Positions 16,408 to 23,003 of a stretch of DNA of 23,003 bases are shown piece by piece (the first letter of the stretch is position 1; each line of letters begins with the position of its first letter). The stretch is taken from NCBI GenBank assembly GCA_900547825.1, contig URII01000043.1, positions 1-23,003 on the forward strand, written 5' to 3'. A program made the translations under genes and the position numbers. This DNA comes from an uncultured Porphyromonadaceae bacterium. GTDB taxonomy: Bacteria; Bacteroidota; Bacteroidia; Bacteroidales; Muribaculaceae. A model generated the notes under the pieces. That model made no database searches, had not been told where the DNA came from, and saw nothing but the letters and a program-made list of their open reading frames with translations.

Positions 16408-17742
16408 TTAGAAGCGGTAGCTCAGCCCGAGTGATGGGCAGAATGCCTTGACGGTATAGTCGGCATTGAATGTGCGTTCGGCTCCGAGAAGCAGATCGGT
16501 ATAGGGGCATTTTGTGTCGCTGCGTTTCAGGCCGGCAACGTACATGAATGAGAAATCGATTGAGAAATTCCTTACCGGACGGAATGAGAATCCGGCCGAA
16601 GGCTCTATCTTGGTGGTGCCCGGGGTCTCAGGGTTGTAGTAATCGGAGTTGACCGGTGTGGTGTCCACCATCAGGCCGGCACGTATGTCGAAGCGTGAGG
16701 TCAGGGCATACTGGGCTCCGACATGGAATGTCCATGCATCCTTATAGTCCTTTTTCAGGTGTTGGTCATAGGGCGTGAGATGAGGGTCGAGAAACTCTAT
16801 GTCGAGGTTTTTATATGCTCTCCATCCGGTGAGCTGCACATCAAGTGCCAATGTCAGTCCTTTTATAGGGCGGTATGACACACCTGCCAGCCATACTTCG
16901 GGACATGGCATCTGTGCCTTGAAATTGGCCTGGTTCAGCACGTCGAGACGTGATTGAAGGAGTTGCCGGGCAAGCTCGTTGGCATAGGTTATGGAAGCAT
17001 TGCCTGCATCCACCTTCATGTTCATTTTGGAGCGGTAGGAGGCTCCTACGGTTACTTTTGATGAAATGTCCCACATAACACCCACATTGAATCCTAAGGC
17101 AAGCGACGTTGTGCCGTTGAGATTCACAGATGCAGGGGTGGTCTGGCCGAAACGGTAGCCTGGAACCTGCATCTGGTCAAGCATGGCGTCCATTGAGGAG
17201 GCCGGCACAAGGCCCTTGTTCAGGTCTACGGATCCCCATGTCAGCATAAGCCCGGCGCCTATCGAGAGATTGTCGAGAATCTTGTATGAGAATGTGGGCT
17301 GTATGGAATAGGTTTTCAGATCCACACTCTGGTTCAGCACGGCTCCGGGCCAGTTGTCGGTCCAGTTTATGGCACTTCCGTAAGGAGTGTAAAACATTAC
17401 GCCGGCTTTCAGCTTGTCGTAAATCCTGAAAGCTGCTCCGGCAGCTACCGGAGTGCTCATGCCGTTATGGGTGCGGTAGGAAGCCGATGAGCTGTCGGGA
17501 TTCTTTACTGTGGCATCGGCTATGGCCTTTATGCCGGTCACACTCGCCGATATATCCATCAGGCTGTCCATGAATGCTACTCCGGCGGGATTGAAGAACA
17601 TGCTCTCTGCACCGAGTTTCTGGGCCACACCTGTGTGTCCCATTCCTCCCTGTTTGGCACTGAGGGTGTTGATCTGATAGCCTTCGGCACTCAGCGTTAG
17701 AGCCGTAACCGTCGCGGCGGCGGCTAAAACAATCTTTTTCAT
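16408..17742 (-). CDS. OmpP1/FadL-family outer membrane transport protein
   Basis: This 444-residue outer membrane beta-barrel admits hydrophobic compounds such as long-chain fatty acids. A signal peptide (MKKIVLAAAATVTALTLSA, cleavage about 19/20) precedes the plug-like N-terminus EGYQINTLSAKQGGMGHTG. The family hallmark NPAG lies at 51-54 in SMFFNPAGVAF. The rest is alternating amphipathic beta strands. The protein ends in PSLGLSYRF, whose terminal aromatic residue is the usual Bam recognition signal. It is intact, leftward, with a full promoter at 17816-17846. In Bacteroidetes such proteins are often annotated only as outer membrane proteins; the true substrate is unknown. The neighbouring acyl-CoA ligase supports, but does not prove, fatty acid transport. 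Confidence 0.88.
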   Translation of the reverse strand: MKKIVLAAAATVTALTLSAEGYQINTLSAKQGGMGHTGVAQKLGAESMFFNPAGVAFMDSLMDISASVTGIKAIADATVKNPDSSSASYRTHNGMSTPVAAGAAFRIYDKLKAGVMFYTPYGSAINWTDNWPGAVLNQSVDLKTYSIQPTFSYKILDNLSIGAGLMLTWGSVDLNKGLVPASSMDAMLDQMQVPGYRFGQTTPASVNLNGTTSLALGFNVGVMWDISSKVTVGASYRSKMNMKVDAGNASITYANELARQLLQSRLDVLNQANFKAQMPCPEVWLAGVSYRPIKGLTLALDVQLTGWRAYKNLDIEFLDPHLTPYDQHLKKDYKDAWTFHVGAQYALTSRFDIRAGLMVDTTPVNSDYYNPETPGTTKIEPSAGFSFRPVRNFSIDFSFMYVAGLKRSDTKCPYTDLLLGAERTFNADYTVKAFCPSLGLSYRF

Positions 17743-17815
17743 TTAATTGACTGTTAAAAATTAGTAGTATTATCCTCTTTGAGTGATAACGGAATATTTT
17801 TCCTATTGGTGCCGT

Positions 17816-17846
17816 CAAAGGTACATAGATTTCTGCGGCTGCACAA
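17816..17846 (-). promoter_or_regulatory. Promoter of the FadL-type gene
   Basis: On the reverse strand TTG (17844-17846), 20 bases, then TACCTTTG (17816-17823) form a complete Bacteroidetes promoter about 74 bases upstream of the gene. The 366 bases between this gene and the tRNA hold this promoter and the tRNA promoter; I see no gene there. Confidence 0.65.
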
Positions 17847-17999
17847 TGCGGCAAGAATTATTTAGCGGCTTTGTAACATGTAAAATCAATGAATTTTGAT
17901 AGCTTTTCGGTAATGGACTGGTAATTAGTGCGTAACGATCGGTGAATGAAGTAGTATGAGAGTAGATTTTCTAAAAATATGTTAATTATATAGGAAAAA

Positions 18000-18031
18000 T
18001 TTGCGGGAACGAAATATGTGCCCTATCTTTG
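18000..18031 (+). promoter_or_regulatory. tRNA-Asp promoter
   Basis: TTTG (18000-18003), exactly 20 bases, then TATCTTTG (18024-18031): the best match to the Bacteroidetes consensus in the window. About 70 bases of leader precede the mature tRNA and must be removed by RNase P. Confidence 0.75.
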
Positions 18032-18108
18032 CACTCGCAAAACGGAAGCAACGCCGATAGCAAAGAGAACCTAAACAAGAGATAAGATCTCAAAAACATA
18101 ACTCAACT

Positions 18109-18182
18109 GGTGTGGTAGTTCAGCTGGTTAGAATACCTGCCTGTCACGCAGGGGGTCGCGGGTTCGAGTCCCGTCCATACCG
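18109..18182 (+). tRNA. tRNA-Asp (GUC anticodon)
   Basis: The cloverleaf is complete. The acceptor stem GGTGTGG pairs with CCATACC (one G-U pair). The anticodon arm CCTGC-CTGTCAC-GCAGG has anticodon GTC at 18143-18145. The T arm is CGGGTTCGAGTCCCG. The discriminator base is G. The CCA end is not encoded (CCG follows), so it is added after transcription. It is a single tRNA with its own promoter and terminator. No duplicated 3' tRNA end or integrase is near, so it does not appear to be an occupied attachment site. Confidence 0.96.
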
Positions 18183-18195
18183 CCGAGGAGAGAGG

Positions 18196-18242
18196 AGAAT
18201 GAGTAGCATGATAGCTTCGGCTTCAGTTACTCATTCTTTTTT
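18196..18242 (+). terminator. Terminator after tRNA-Asp
   Basis: A 10-base stem (agaatgagta at 18196-18205 with tactcattct at 18228-18237) contains an inner AGC-TTCG-GCT tetraloop hairpin. It is followed by a run of T residues to 18242. Confidence 0.85.
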
Positions 18243-18275
18243 GTGTAGGTATCTGAAAATTAGGGGTAAATTTTT

Positions 18276-18307
18276 TTTGTAGGGGCGAAGTTTTTTACTT
18301 AAATTAG
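18276..18307 (+). promoter_or_regulatory. Putative promoter of the M16 peptidase gene
   Basis: TTTG (18276-18279), 20 bases, then TAAATTAG (18300-18307), one mismatch from TAnnTTTG. The leader to the ATG is about 95 bases. Confidence 0.5.
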
Positions 18308-18407
18308 CGTCAAATATATAAAAGTCCGGGAGAAGATATTTCTCCACGGTCGGCACATTACCTGCAAAAACTAATAAATCGATTTATAAACCCCTAAGTT
18401 TCAATCA

Positions 18408-21287
18408 ATGAAAAAGAGATTCAGCGTAATGCTCGCCTTTTTGGCGGCTATCATGTTGACGCCTCATTTCGCCGAAGCTCAGATGGAGATGCTTTCACAG
18501 CCTCTTCCTCTTGATTCGGCTGTGAGGGTAGGCAAGCTTCCCAACGGGCTTACCTATTACATCCAGCACAACGACTATCCCAAAGGACAGGCCGATTTCT
18601 ACATCGCACAGAAAGTAGGTTCGGCGCTGGAACAGGATCACCAGCGTGGTCTGGCCCACTTCCTGGAGCACATGTGCTTCAACGGCACCACTCATTTCCC
18701 CGGCGATCAGCTGCTCAAATGGCTTGAGTCGGTAGGCGCTAAGTTCGGTCAGAACGTGAATGCCTACACCGCAGTGGACGAAACTGTGTATAACCTTGAC
18801 AACGTTCCTGTAGCCCGCGAGAGTGTACAGGATTCATGCCTCCTGATTCTTCATGACTGGGCCAACGACCTTCTTCTCGACTCCGTGGAGATTGAGAAAG
18901 AGCGTGGTGTGATCCAGCAGGAATGGCGCTCGCGCAATGTAGGGCAGCAGCGTGTGCTGGAAACCCTTACTCCGCTCATCTATCCCACAAGCAACTATGG
19001 CAACCGTTGGCCTATAGGCACTATGGATGTGGTGATGAATTTCTCACCCAAGGCCCTCCGTGACTATTATGAGGCATGGTACCGTCCCGACCAGCAGGGT
19101 ATAGTAGTGGTAGGTGACATCGACGTTGACCGCATCGAGGCCAAGATAAAAGAGATGTTCTCCGATATCGAAATGCCCGAGAACGCTCCCGAACGCACAT
19201 ATGAGCCTGTGCCTGACCACAAGGGTACTCTCTATGGCATCGGCAGCGATCCCGAGATATCTTCGGCCGATATGGACATGATGTTCCTTTACGATGATCC
19301 TGTGCCCAAGAGCATGCGCAACACCCCGATTTTCTATGCCAACAACTTTATGGAGAATATGGCGCGCATGATGCTCAACAACCGCCTGTCCGATATGGCA
19401 GCCCAGCCTGATGCTCCTTTTGCAAGTGCTAATGTCAGCCTTTCGAACTATTTCCTTGCCAAGACCAAGAGGATGCTTGATCTGAGCGCCACTGCAAAGG
19501 ATGCCGATATACTCGGAGCATTCAAGGCTGCCTACCGTGAGCTTCTGCGTGCACAGCGCGGCGGTTTCACAGAAACGGAATATGACCGTGCAAAAGCCGA
19601 TTATCTTTCGTACATGGAACACCGCTACAATACCCGTTCCACAGCCGAGAACAATACTTTCGTCAACAAGTATGTGCGTAATTTCATCGACGGCAACCCC
19701 GCTCCCGGTGTGGAAACCGAATATGAGATAGCAAAGATGCTTGCCGAAAGTGTGCCCTTGGCCGCTATCAATCAGAATTTCGCCAAGAAAGTTACCCCCG
19801 ACAACCGTGTGGTACTTGCCCTGCTTCCCGAAAAGGAAGGTTACAAGAATCCTACTCCCGAGGAAATAGAGGCTGTCGTGGCCGCTGTTGATGCAGAGAC
19901 TATCGAGCCGTTTGCCGAGGAGGTTCGCACTGATCCTCTTATTCCCTCGTTCCTGAAACCCGGCAAGATCAAGTCAACAAAGGAGATCGCACAGTTCGGC
20001 GCTACCGAATGGACTCTCAGCAACGGTGCCAAGGTGGTGATAAAGCCCACTAAATATAAAGAGAATGAAATTCTGTTCACAGCTCTTTCCAACAAGGGCT
20101 GGGCTTCGGCAAGCGGTATCACTCCCGCGTCGATAATCTGTTTTGATATAATCGATGAGGTGAGCGGTCTCGGAACCTATACCGCCAAGGATCTCAAGAA
20201 GTATATGACCGGTAAATATGCAAGCCTCGGTATAAGCATTGATGACTACGCTACCGATCTTTCGGGTATGTCCTCTACTAAGGATCTTGAGACACTCATG
20301 GAACTTATCTACGGTTATTTCACTGAATTTGCTGTTGATGAATCGGAAGCAGAAGCTGTTCGTGCCAAGTATTACAATATGATAGCCAATCAGGAGAAAG
20401 ATCCTCAGTTCCAGTTCTCAAAGGAACTTTATGCCACTTTGTACGCTGCTCCGCAGAAACAGATGGTGGACGCCCAGGCTATCAAGGATGCCAAGGTGAA
20501 CGAGGTGGTGGATCTCGTAAAGCAGATGACTTCCAATGCCGCCGACTTCACATTCGTGTTTGTAGGTGACGTGAATCCGGATGTGCTTCGTCCGCTTGTT
20601 GAGAAATATATTGCGTCGTTGCCCGGTAAGGCTGCCAAGAAGCCTGCTCCTATGGTGTTTGATCCGGTCAACGGTTTCCGAACAGGTTCGTCGACCAATA
20701 TCAAAAAGATGGATATGCAGACACCGCAGTCGTTCGCAGCTATCGTTGTTGACGGCCAGCTTCCCTACACCTCCAAGAACCGTCAGATCTCAAGCATAGC
20801 AGGACAGGTGCTCACCAAACGCCTTCTTGCCAAGATCCGTGAGGAAATGGGTGCAGTTTACTCTATCGGCGCTCAGGGCCAGATGGCACGTATGGCCGAA
20901 CCCAATACTCTTATGCTTTCGGCATTCCCCCTCAAACCCGATCTGCAGGATCAGGTGCTTGCCGAGATCCACAGCCAGTTTGAGAATCTCGCCAAGGAGA
21001 TCAAGCCTGAAGAGCTCGCCAGCGTGAAGGAATTCATGGCCAAGGAATTCAAGGAACAGGCTGAGAAGAACGGCGGCTGGATGGGCGGCATAGGCGGCTT
21101 CTACCGCAATGGCGTGGATACATTCAACGGCGCGTTGGAAACTCTTGAATCCATCACTGCCGACGATGTCGAGGCTTTCGTGAAGGAACTCCTCAACCAG
21201 GGCAACTATAATGTGATGGTGATCGAGCCTACCGTTATCGAAACCCCTGCCGAGACTCCCGCAGCAGCTCCTGCCGCTGGCGGATGA
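18408..21287 (+). CDS. M16-family zinc metallopeptidase (pitrilysin/insulinase type), C-terminus uncertain
   Basis: This is a large secreted zinc peptidase, probably periplasmic, that degrades peptides in a clam-shell chamber. A signal peptide (cleavage after about FAEAQ) comes first. The inverted zinc motif HFLEH (84-88) and the third ligand E165 in EIEKERGVIQQEW lie in the N-terminal M16 domain. Inactive M16 domains follow, including GDVNPDVL and the C-terminal LAKIREEMGAVYSIGA segment with the substrate-positioning Arg/Tyr. At 959 residues it matches full-length two-half pitrilysin-like proteins. The final stretch (ETPAETPAAAPAAGG) overlaps the point where sequence composition changes, and the TGA stop at 21285-21287 may come from the adjoining GC-rich segment. 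The native end may therefore differ by a few residues. Confidence 0.9.
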   Translation: MKKRFSVMLAFLAAIMLTPHFAEAQMEMLSQPLPLDSAVRVGKLPNGLTYYIQHNDYPKGQADFYIAQKVGSALEQDHQRGLAHFLEHMCFNGTTHFPGDQLLKWLESVGAKFGQNVNAYTAVDETVYNLDNVPVARESVQDSCLLILHDWANDLLLDSVEIEKERGVIQQEWRSRNVGQQRVLETLTPLIYPTSNYGNRWPIGTMDVVMNFSPKALRDYYEAWYRPDQQGIVVVGDIDVDRIEAKIKEMFSDIEMPENAPERTYEPVPDHKGTLYGIGSDPEISSADMDMMFLYDDPVPKSMRNTPIFYANNFMENMARMMLNNRLSDMAAQPDAPFASANVSLSNYFLAKTKRMLDLSATAKDADILGAFKAAYRELLRAQRGGFTETEYDRAKADYLSYMEHRYNTRSTAENNTFVNKYVRNFIDGNPAPGVETEYEIAKMLAESVPLAAINQNFAKKVTPDNRVVLALLPEKEGYKNPTPEEIEAVVAAVDAETIEPFAEEVRTDPLIPSFLKPGKIKSTKEIAQFGATEWTLSNGAKVVIKPTKYKENEILFTALSNKGWASASGITPASIICFDIIDEVSGLGTYTAKDLKKYMTGKYASLGISIDDYATDLSGMSSTKDLETLMELIYGYFTEFAVDESEAEAVRAKYYNMIANQEKDPQFQFSKELYATLYAAPQKQMVDAQAIKDAKVNEVVDLVKQMTSNAADFTFVFVGDVNPDVLRPLVEKYIASLPGKAAKKPAPMVFDPVNGFRTGSSTNIKKMDMQTPQSFAAIVVDGQLPYTSKNRQISSIAGQVLTKRLLAKIREEMGAVYSIGAQGQMARMAEPNTLMLSAFPLKPDLQDQVLAEIHSQFENLAKEIKPEELASVKEFMAKEFKEQAEKNGGWMGGIGGFYRNGVDTFNGALETLESITADDVEAFVKELLNQGNYNVMVIEPTVIETPAETPAAAPAAGG
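21261..21287. other. Probable chimeric junction between two genomes
   Basis: This GC-rich stretch fits the end of the M16 protein when read rightward (AAAPAAGG). Read leftward it fits the end of the PHP protein (CFIRQRQELLRES). Left of it lies Bacteroidales-like sequence; right of it lies visibly GC-richer sequence with Clostridia-like genes. Two genes converging and overlapping through one short word, with no intergenic space or terminator, is typical of an assembly join at a shared k-mer. A real recombination event is possible but less likely. Confidence 0.75.
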
Positions 21288-22008
21288 AGCAGCCCACATC
21301 CTCCGGGCGGTGGGCGTCGCTGCCCAAGGTGATGATCTCGCCCCCCAGACGGCGGTAGAGCCGCAGGATATCGGCGCCGGGCAATGGCTCGTTTCCACGG
21401 TTGGTGTTGCACTCGATGCCCAGCCCCTTGGGGATGATGGTACGGAAGATCTCCTCCACCTGATCCATGTGGTGGGCGAAGGTCATGTGCTCACCGTAGT
21501 TTTCGTTAATATACCGCAGGGGCAGGGTCAAGTGGCCCAGCACCTGAAACTCACCCCATCGGGCCAGAGCCAGCACGTCCTCCAGATAGCTATCGATGAT
21601 ACTATCATAATACGCTTCGTCAGCTTTTTCAATATAATAGAGGTCTTTGTGGTGAAATTTCTTTCCCGCCATGTGGACGGAGCCGATGACAAAGTCCAGC
21701 GGAGGGGCATTCTGCATCAAATGCTCCGCCCGCTGAAAACTCATGGCGGCCTCTCCCAGCTCCGCTCCCAGCCGCAGGGTAATGCGGTGGCCCCACTGCT
21801 CCTGCGCCTGGCGGAACTGGCGGCGGACGGCGTCCCAGTCGAAGTCCCAGCGGGGCTTCTGCTCCGGGCCCCAGTAGACGGTGTCCACGTGGTCCGTCAG
21901 GCACAGTTCATCCAGTCCGGCGGCTACGGCGGCCTGTGCCGCCTGTGCCATGGTCTGCCGGCCGTCCTGCGAGCAGGTGGAATGTACGTGATAATCTGCC
22001 AGATACAT
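21261..22008 (-). CDS. PHP-domain histidinol-phosphatase-like phosphoesterase, 3' end uncertain
   Basis: This polymerase-and-histidinol-phosphatase (PHP) family metal-dependent phosphoesterase resembles HisK, which dephosphorylates histidinol phosphate in histidine synthesis. Metal-binding motifs run in order: DYHVHS (5-10), LTDHVD (37-42), GAELGE, IGSVH, the VLGHLTL stretch, and the C-terminal GSDAHRPEDVG. The set is complete for the trinuclear site. The frame formally continues to a stop at 21235-21237, but from about 21261 leftward it runs antisense through the M16 gene. The true C-terminus is therefore probably lost or altered at the junction. It starts 5 bases after the dnaJ stop, so it is probably coupled with dnaJ. 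Codon use is much richer in G/C than in the genes left of 21,260, resembling Oscillospiraceae. Whether the substrate is histidinol phosphate is not shown. Confidence 0.8.
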
Positions 22009-22013
22009 AGGCG

Positions 22014-23003
22014 TTACTTCTTCTTGAAGAAGCTGCGGTGCTTCTCATAGTTGCCCTCGCTCAAGGTCTCGCTGAATTTCCGCAGGGCGTCCTTCTGCTC
22101 CCGGTTCAGGTTCCGGGGCGTCTCGATGGTGACGGTGACGTACTGGTCGCCACGGCCCCGGCCGTTGAGGACAGGGATGCCCTTGCCCTTCAGGCGGAAC
22201 ACGGTGCCGGTCTGCGTCCCCTCCGGGATGGTGTACTTCACCTTGCCGTCGATGGTGGGGATCTCCAGTTCGGCGCCCAGCACCGCCTGCGTGAAGGTGA
22301 TGGGGGCCTCGCAGAACACGGCGGTACCGTCCCGGCGGAACACGTCGTGGGGCTGCACCATCACCGTGACCAGCAGGTCGCCGGCGGGGCCGCCGTTCTT
22401 CCCGGCATGGCCCTGTCCCCGCAGGGAGATGGTCTGGCCGTGGTCGATGCCGGCGGGAATGGAGACCTTGATGGTCTTGCGCTTGCGGGTGAAGCCGCCG
22501 CCGTGACAGTCGGGGCAGGGCTGGTGGATGATGCGGCCCGTGCCGCCGCACTTGCGGCAGGGGTTGCTGGAGGCGAACACCCCCATGGGCGTCTGACGGC
22601 GGGTCTGCACCACGCCGCTGCCGTGGCACTCGGGGCAGACCTCCGGCGTGGTGCCGGGGGCGCAGCCGCTGCCCTTACAGGTGGCGCACTGCTCCATGCG
22701 CTCCACCGTCAGCTCCTTTTCGCAGCCGAAGGCGGCCTCCGTAAAGCTCAGGGATACGCTGACCCGGATGCTCTCGCCCCGCTGAGGGCCGTTGCGGCGC
22801 TGCTGCTGGCCGCCGAAGCCGCCGCCGAAGAAGCTGCCGAAGATGTCCCCCAGATCGCCGAAGTCGAAACCGCCGAAGCCGCCGCCCTGACCGGCGCCGT
22901 AATTGGGATCGGTGCCGGCAAAGCCAAACTGGTCATAGCGGGCCTTCTTCTCCGGGTCGGACAGCACCTCGTTGGCCTCGTTGATCTCCTTGAATTTCTC
23001 CTC
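22014..23003 (-). CDS. dnaJ: Chaperone DnaJ, N-terminus beyond the window
   Basis: DnaJ is the Hsp40 co-chaperone that delivers unfolded protein to DnaK and stimulates its ATPase. The visible 329 residues begin inside the J domain (EEKFKEINEANEVLSDPEKK); the HPD motif is outside the window. A Gly/Phe-rich linker follows (FGGFDFGDLGDIFGSFFGGG). The zinc-binding domain has all four CxxCxGxG repeats (CATCKGSG, CPECHGSG, CRKCGGTG, CPDCHGGG). The two substrate-binding beta domains and a terminal KKK complete it. It is a class I DnaJ, cytoplasmic. The frame continues to the window edge without an in-frame stop, so the ATG lies further right. Strong G/C third-position bias marks it as part of the right-hand, Clostridia-like segment. 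Confidence 0.93.
   Translation of the reverse strand, partial: EEKFKEINEANEVLSDPEKKARYDQFGFAGTDPNYGAGQGGGFGGFDFGDLGDIFGSFFGGGFGGQQQRRNGPQRGESIRVSVSLSFTEAAFGCEKELTVERMEQCATCKGSGCAPGTTPEVCPECHGSGVVQTRRQTPMGVFASSNPCRKCGGTGRIIHQPCPDCHGGGFTRKRKTIKVSIPAGIDHGQTISLRGQGHAGKNGGPAGDLLVTVMVQPHDVFRRDGTAVFCEAPITFTQAVLGAELEIPTIDGKVKYTIPEGTQTGTVFRLKGKGIPVLNGRGRGDQYVTVTIETPRNLNREQKDALRKFSETLSEGNYEKHRSFFKKK

Noticed and set aside
18109..18182. tRNA-Asp as an attachment site for an integrated element
   Set aside because: No integrase, no repeated tRNA 3' end and no foreign genes lie near it. The terminator and M16 gene follow directly.
22051..22506. Open frames on the other strand and in a second reverse frame of dnaJ
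   Set aside because: GC-rich genes produce long stop-free shadow frames; the DnaJ zinc repeats fix the true frame.
21288..23003. Horizontal transfer of dnaJ-php from Clostridia into the Bacteroidales chromosome
   Set aside because: No mobile-element signature or flanking repeat is present. The join lies in a short shared word within two coding ends, which fits mis-assembly better, although reads would be needed to exclude transfer.

Overview
Most of this window (about 70 to 21,260) reads as one continuous piece of a Bacteroidales chromosome, probably a gut member of the Muribaculaceae/Bacteroidaceae kind. The evidence is the recurrent Bacteroidetes promoter signature (TTTG or TTG, 18-20 bases, then TAnnTTTG) upstream of several genes, the lack of clear Shine-Dalgarno sequences, and a typical gene set: OmpA-like porin, HU, a tiny AURKAIP1/Cox24-like protein, RNase G, an Ig-like lipoprotein, an FadL-type channel and an M16 protease. 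The family assignment is an inference. I found no mobile element, CRISPR array, toxin-antitoxin or defence cassette.

Layout: the left end carries the first part of an OmpA-like outer membrane protein gene (leftward), cut at about base 68 by unrelated sequence. Next is a leftward transketolase gene. Rightward from 2657 comes a compact run of a family 2 glycosyltransferase, ispD (isoprenoid precursor synthesis) and recG (branched-DNA helicase); ispD and recG overlap by 4 bases. After a 278-base gap come ndk and a secreted M23 peptidase, closed by a strong terminator at 8096-8137. A second run holds HU, a 29-residue AURKAIP1/Cox24-like microprotein and ribonuclease E/G. A lipoprotein with a SbsA-type Ig domain, glmS (glucosamine-6-phosphate synthase) and an AMP-forming acyl-CoA ligase follow. 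The ligase converges on a leftward FadL/OmpP1 outer membrane channel gene across a shared terminator; together they suggest uptake and activation of fatty acids or similar hydrophobic substrates. A tRNA-Asp(GUC) with its own promoter and terminator and a large periplasmic M16 metalloprotease complete the Bacteroidales part.

At about 21,261-21,287 the sequence changes abruptly. Everything to the right is clearly GC-richer, with G/C-ending codons, and encodes a PHP-type histidinol phosphatase-like protein and DnaJ (both leftward), resembling Clostridia (Oscillospiraceae-like). The M16 gene and the PHP gene read into each other through a short GC-rich stretch that fits both proteins. That is what a chimeric assembly join at a short shared word would look like. 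The left edge shows a similar, less certain break. I regard these joins, not a new biological system, as the most important observation in the window.

Other points worth attention are the microgene between HU and rng, an inverted repeat bracketing the -7 element of the putative rng promoter, a palindrome upstream of ndk, and a non-canonical residue near the Ndk active-site histidine.
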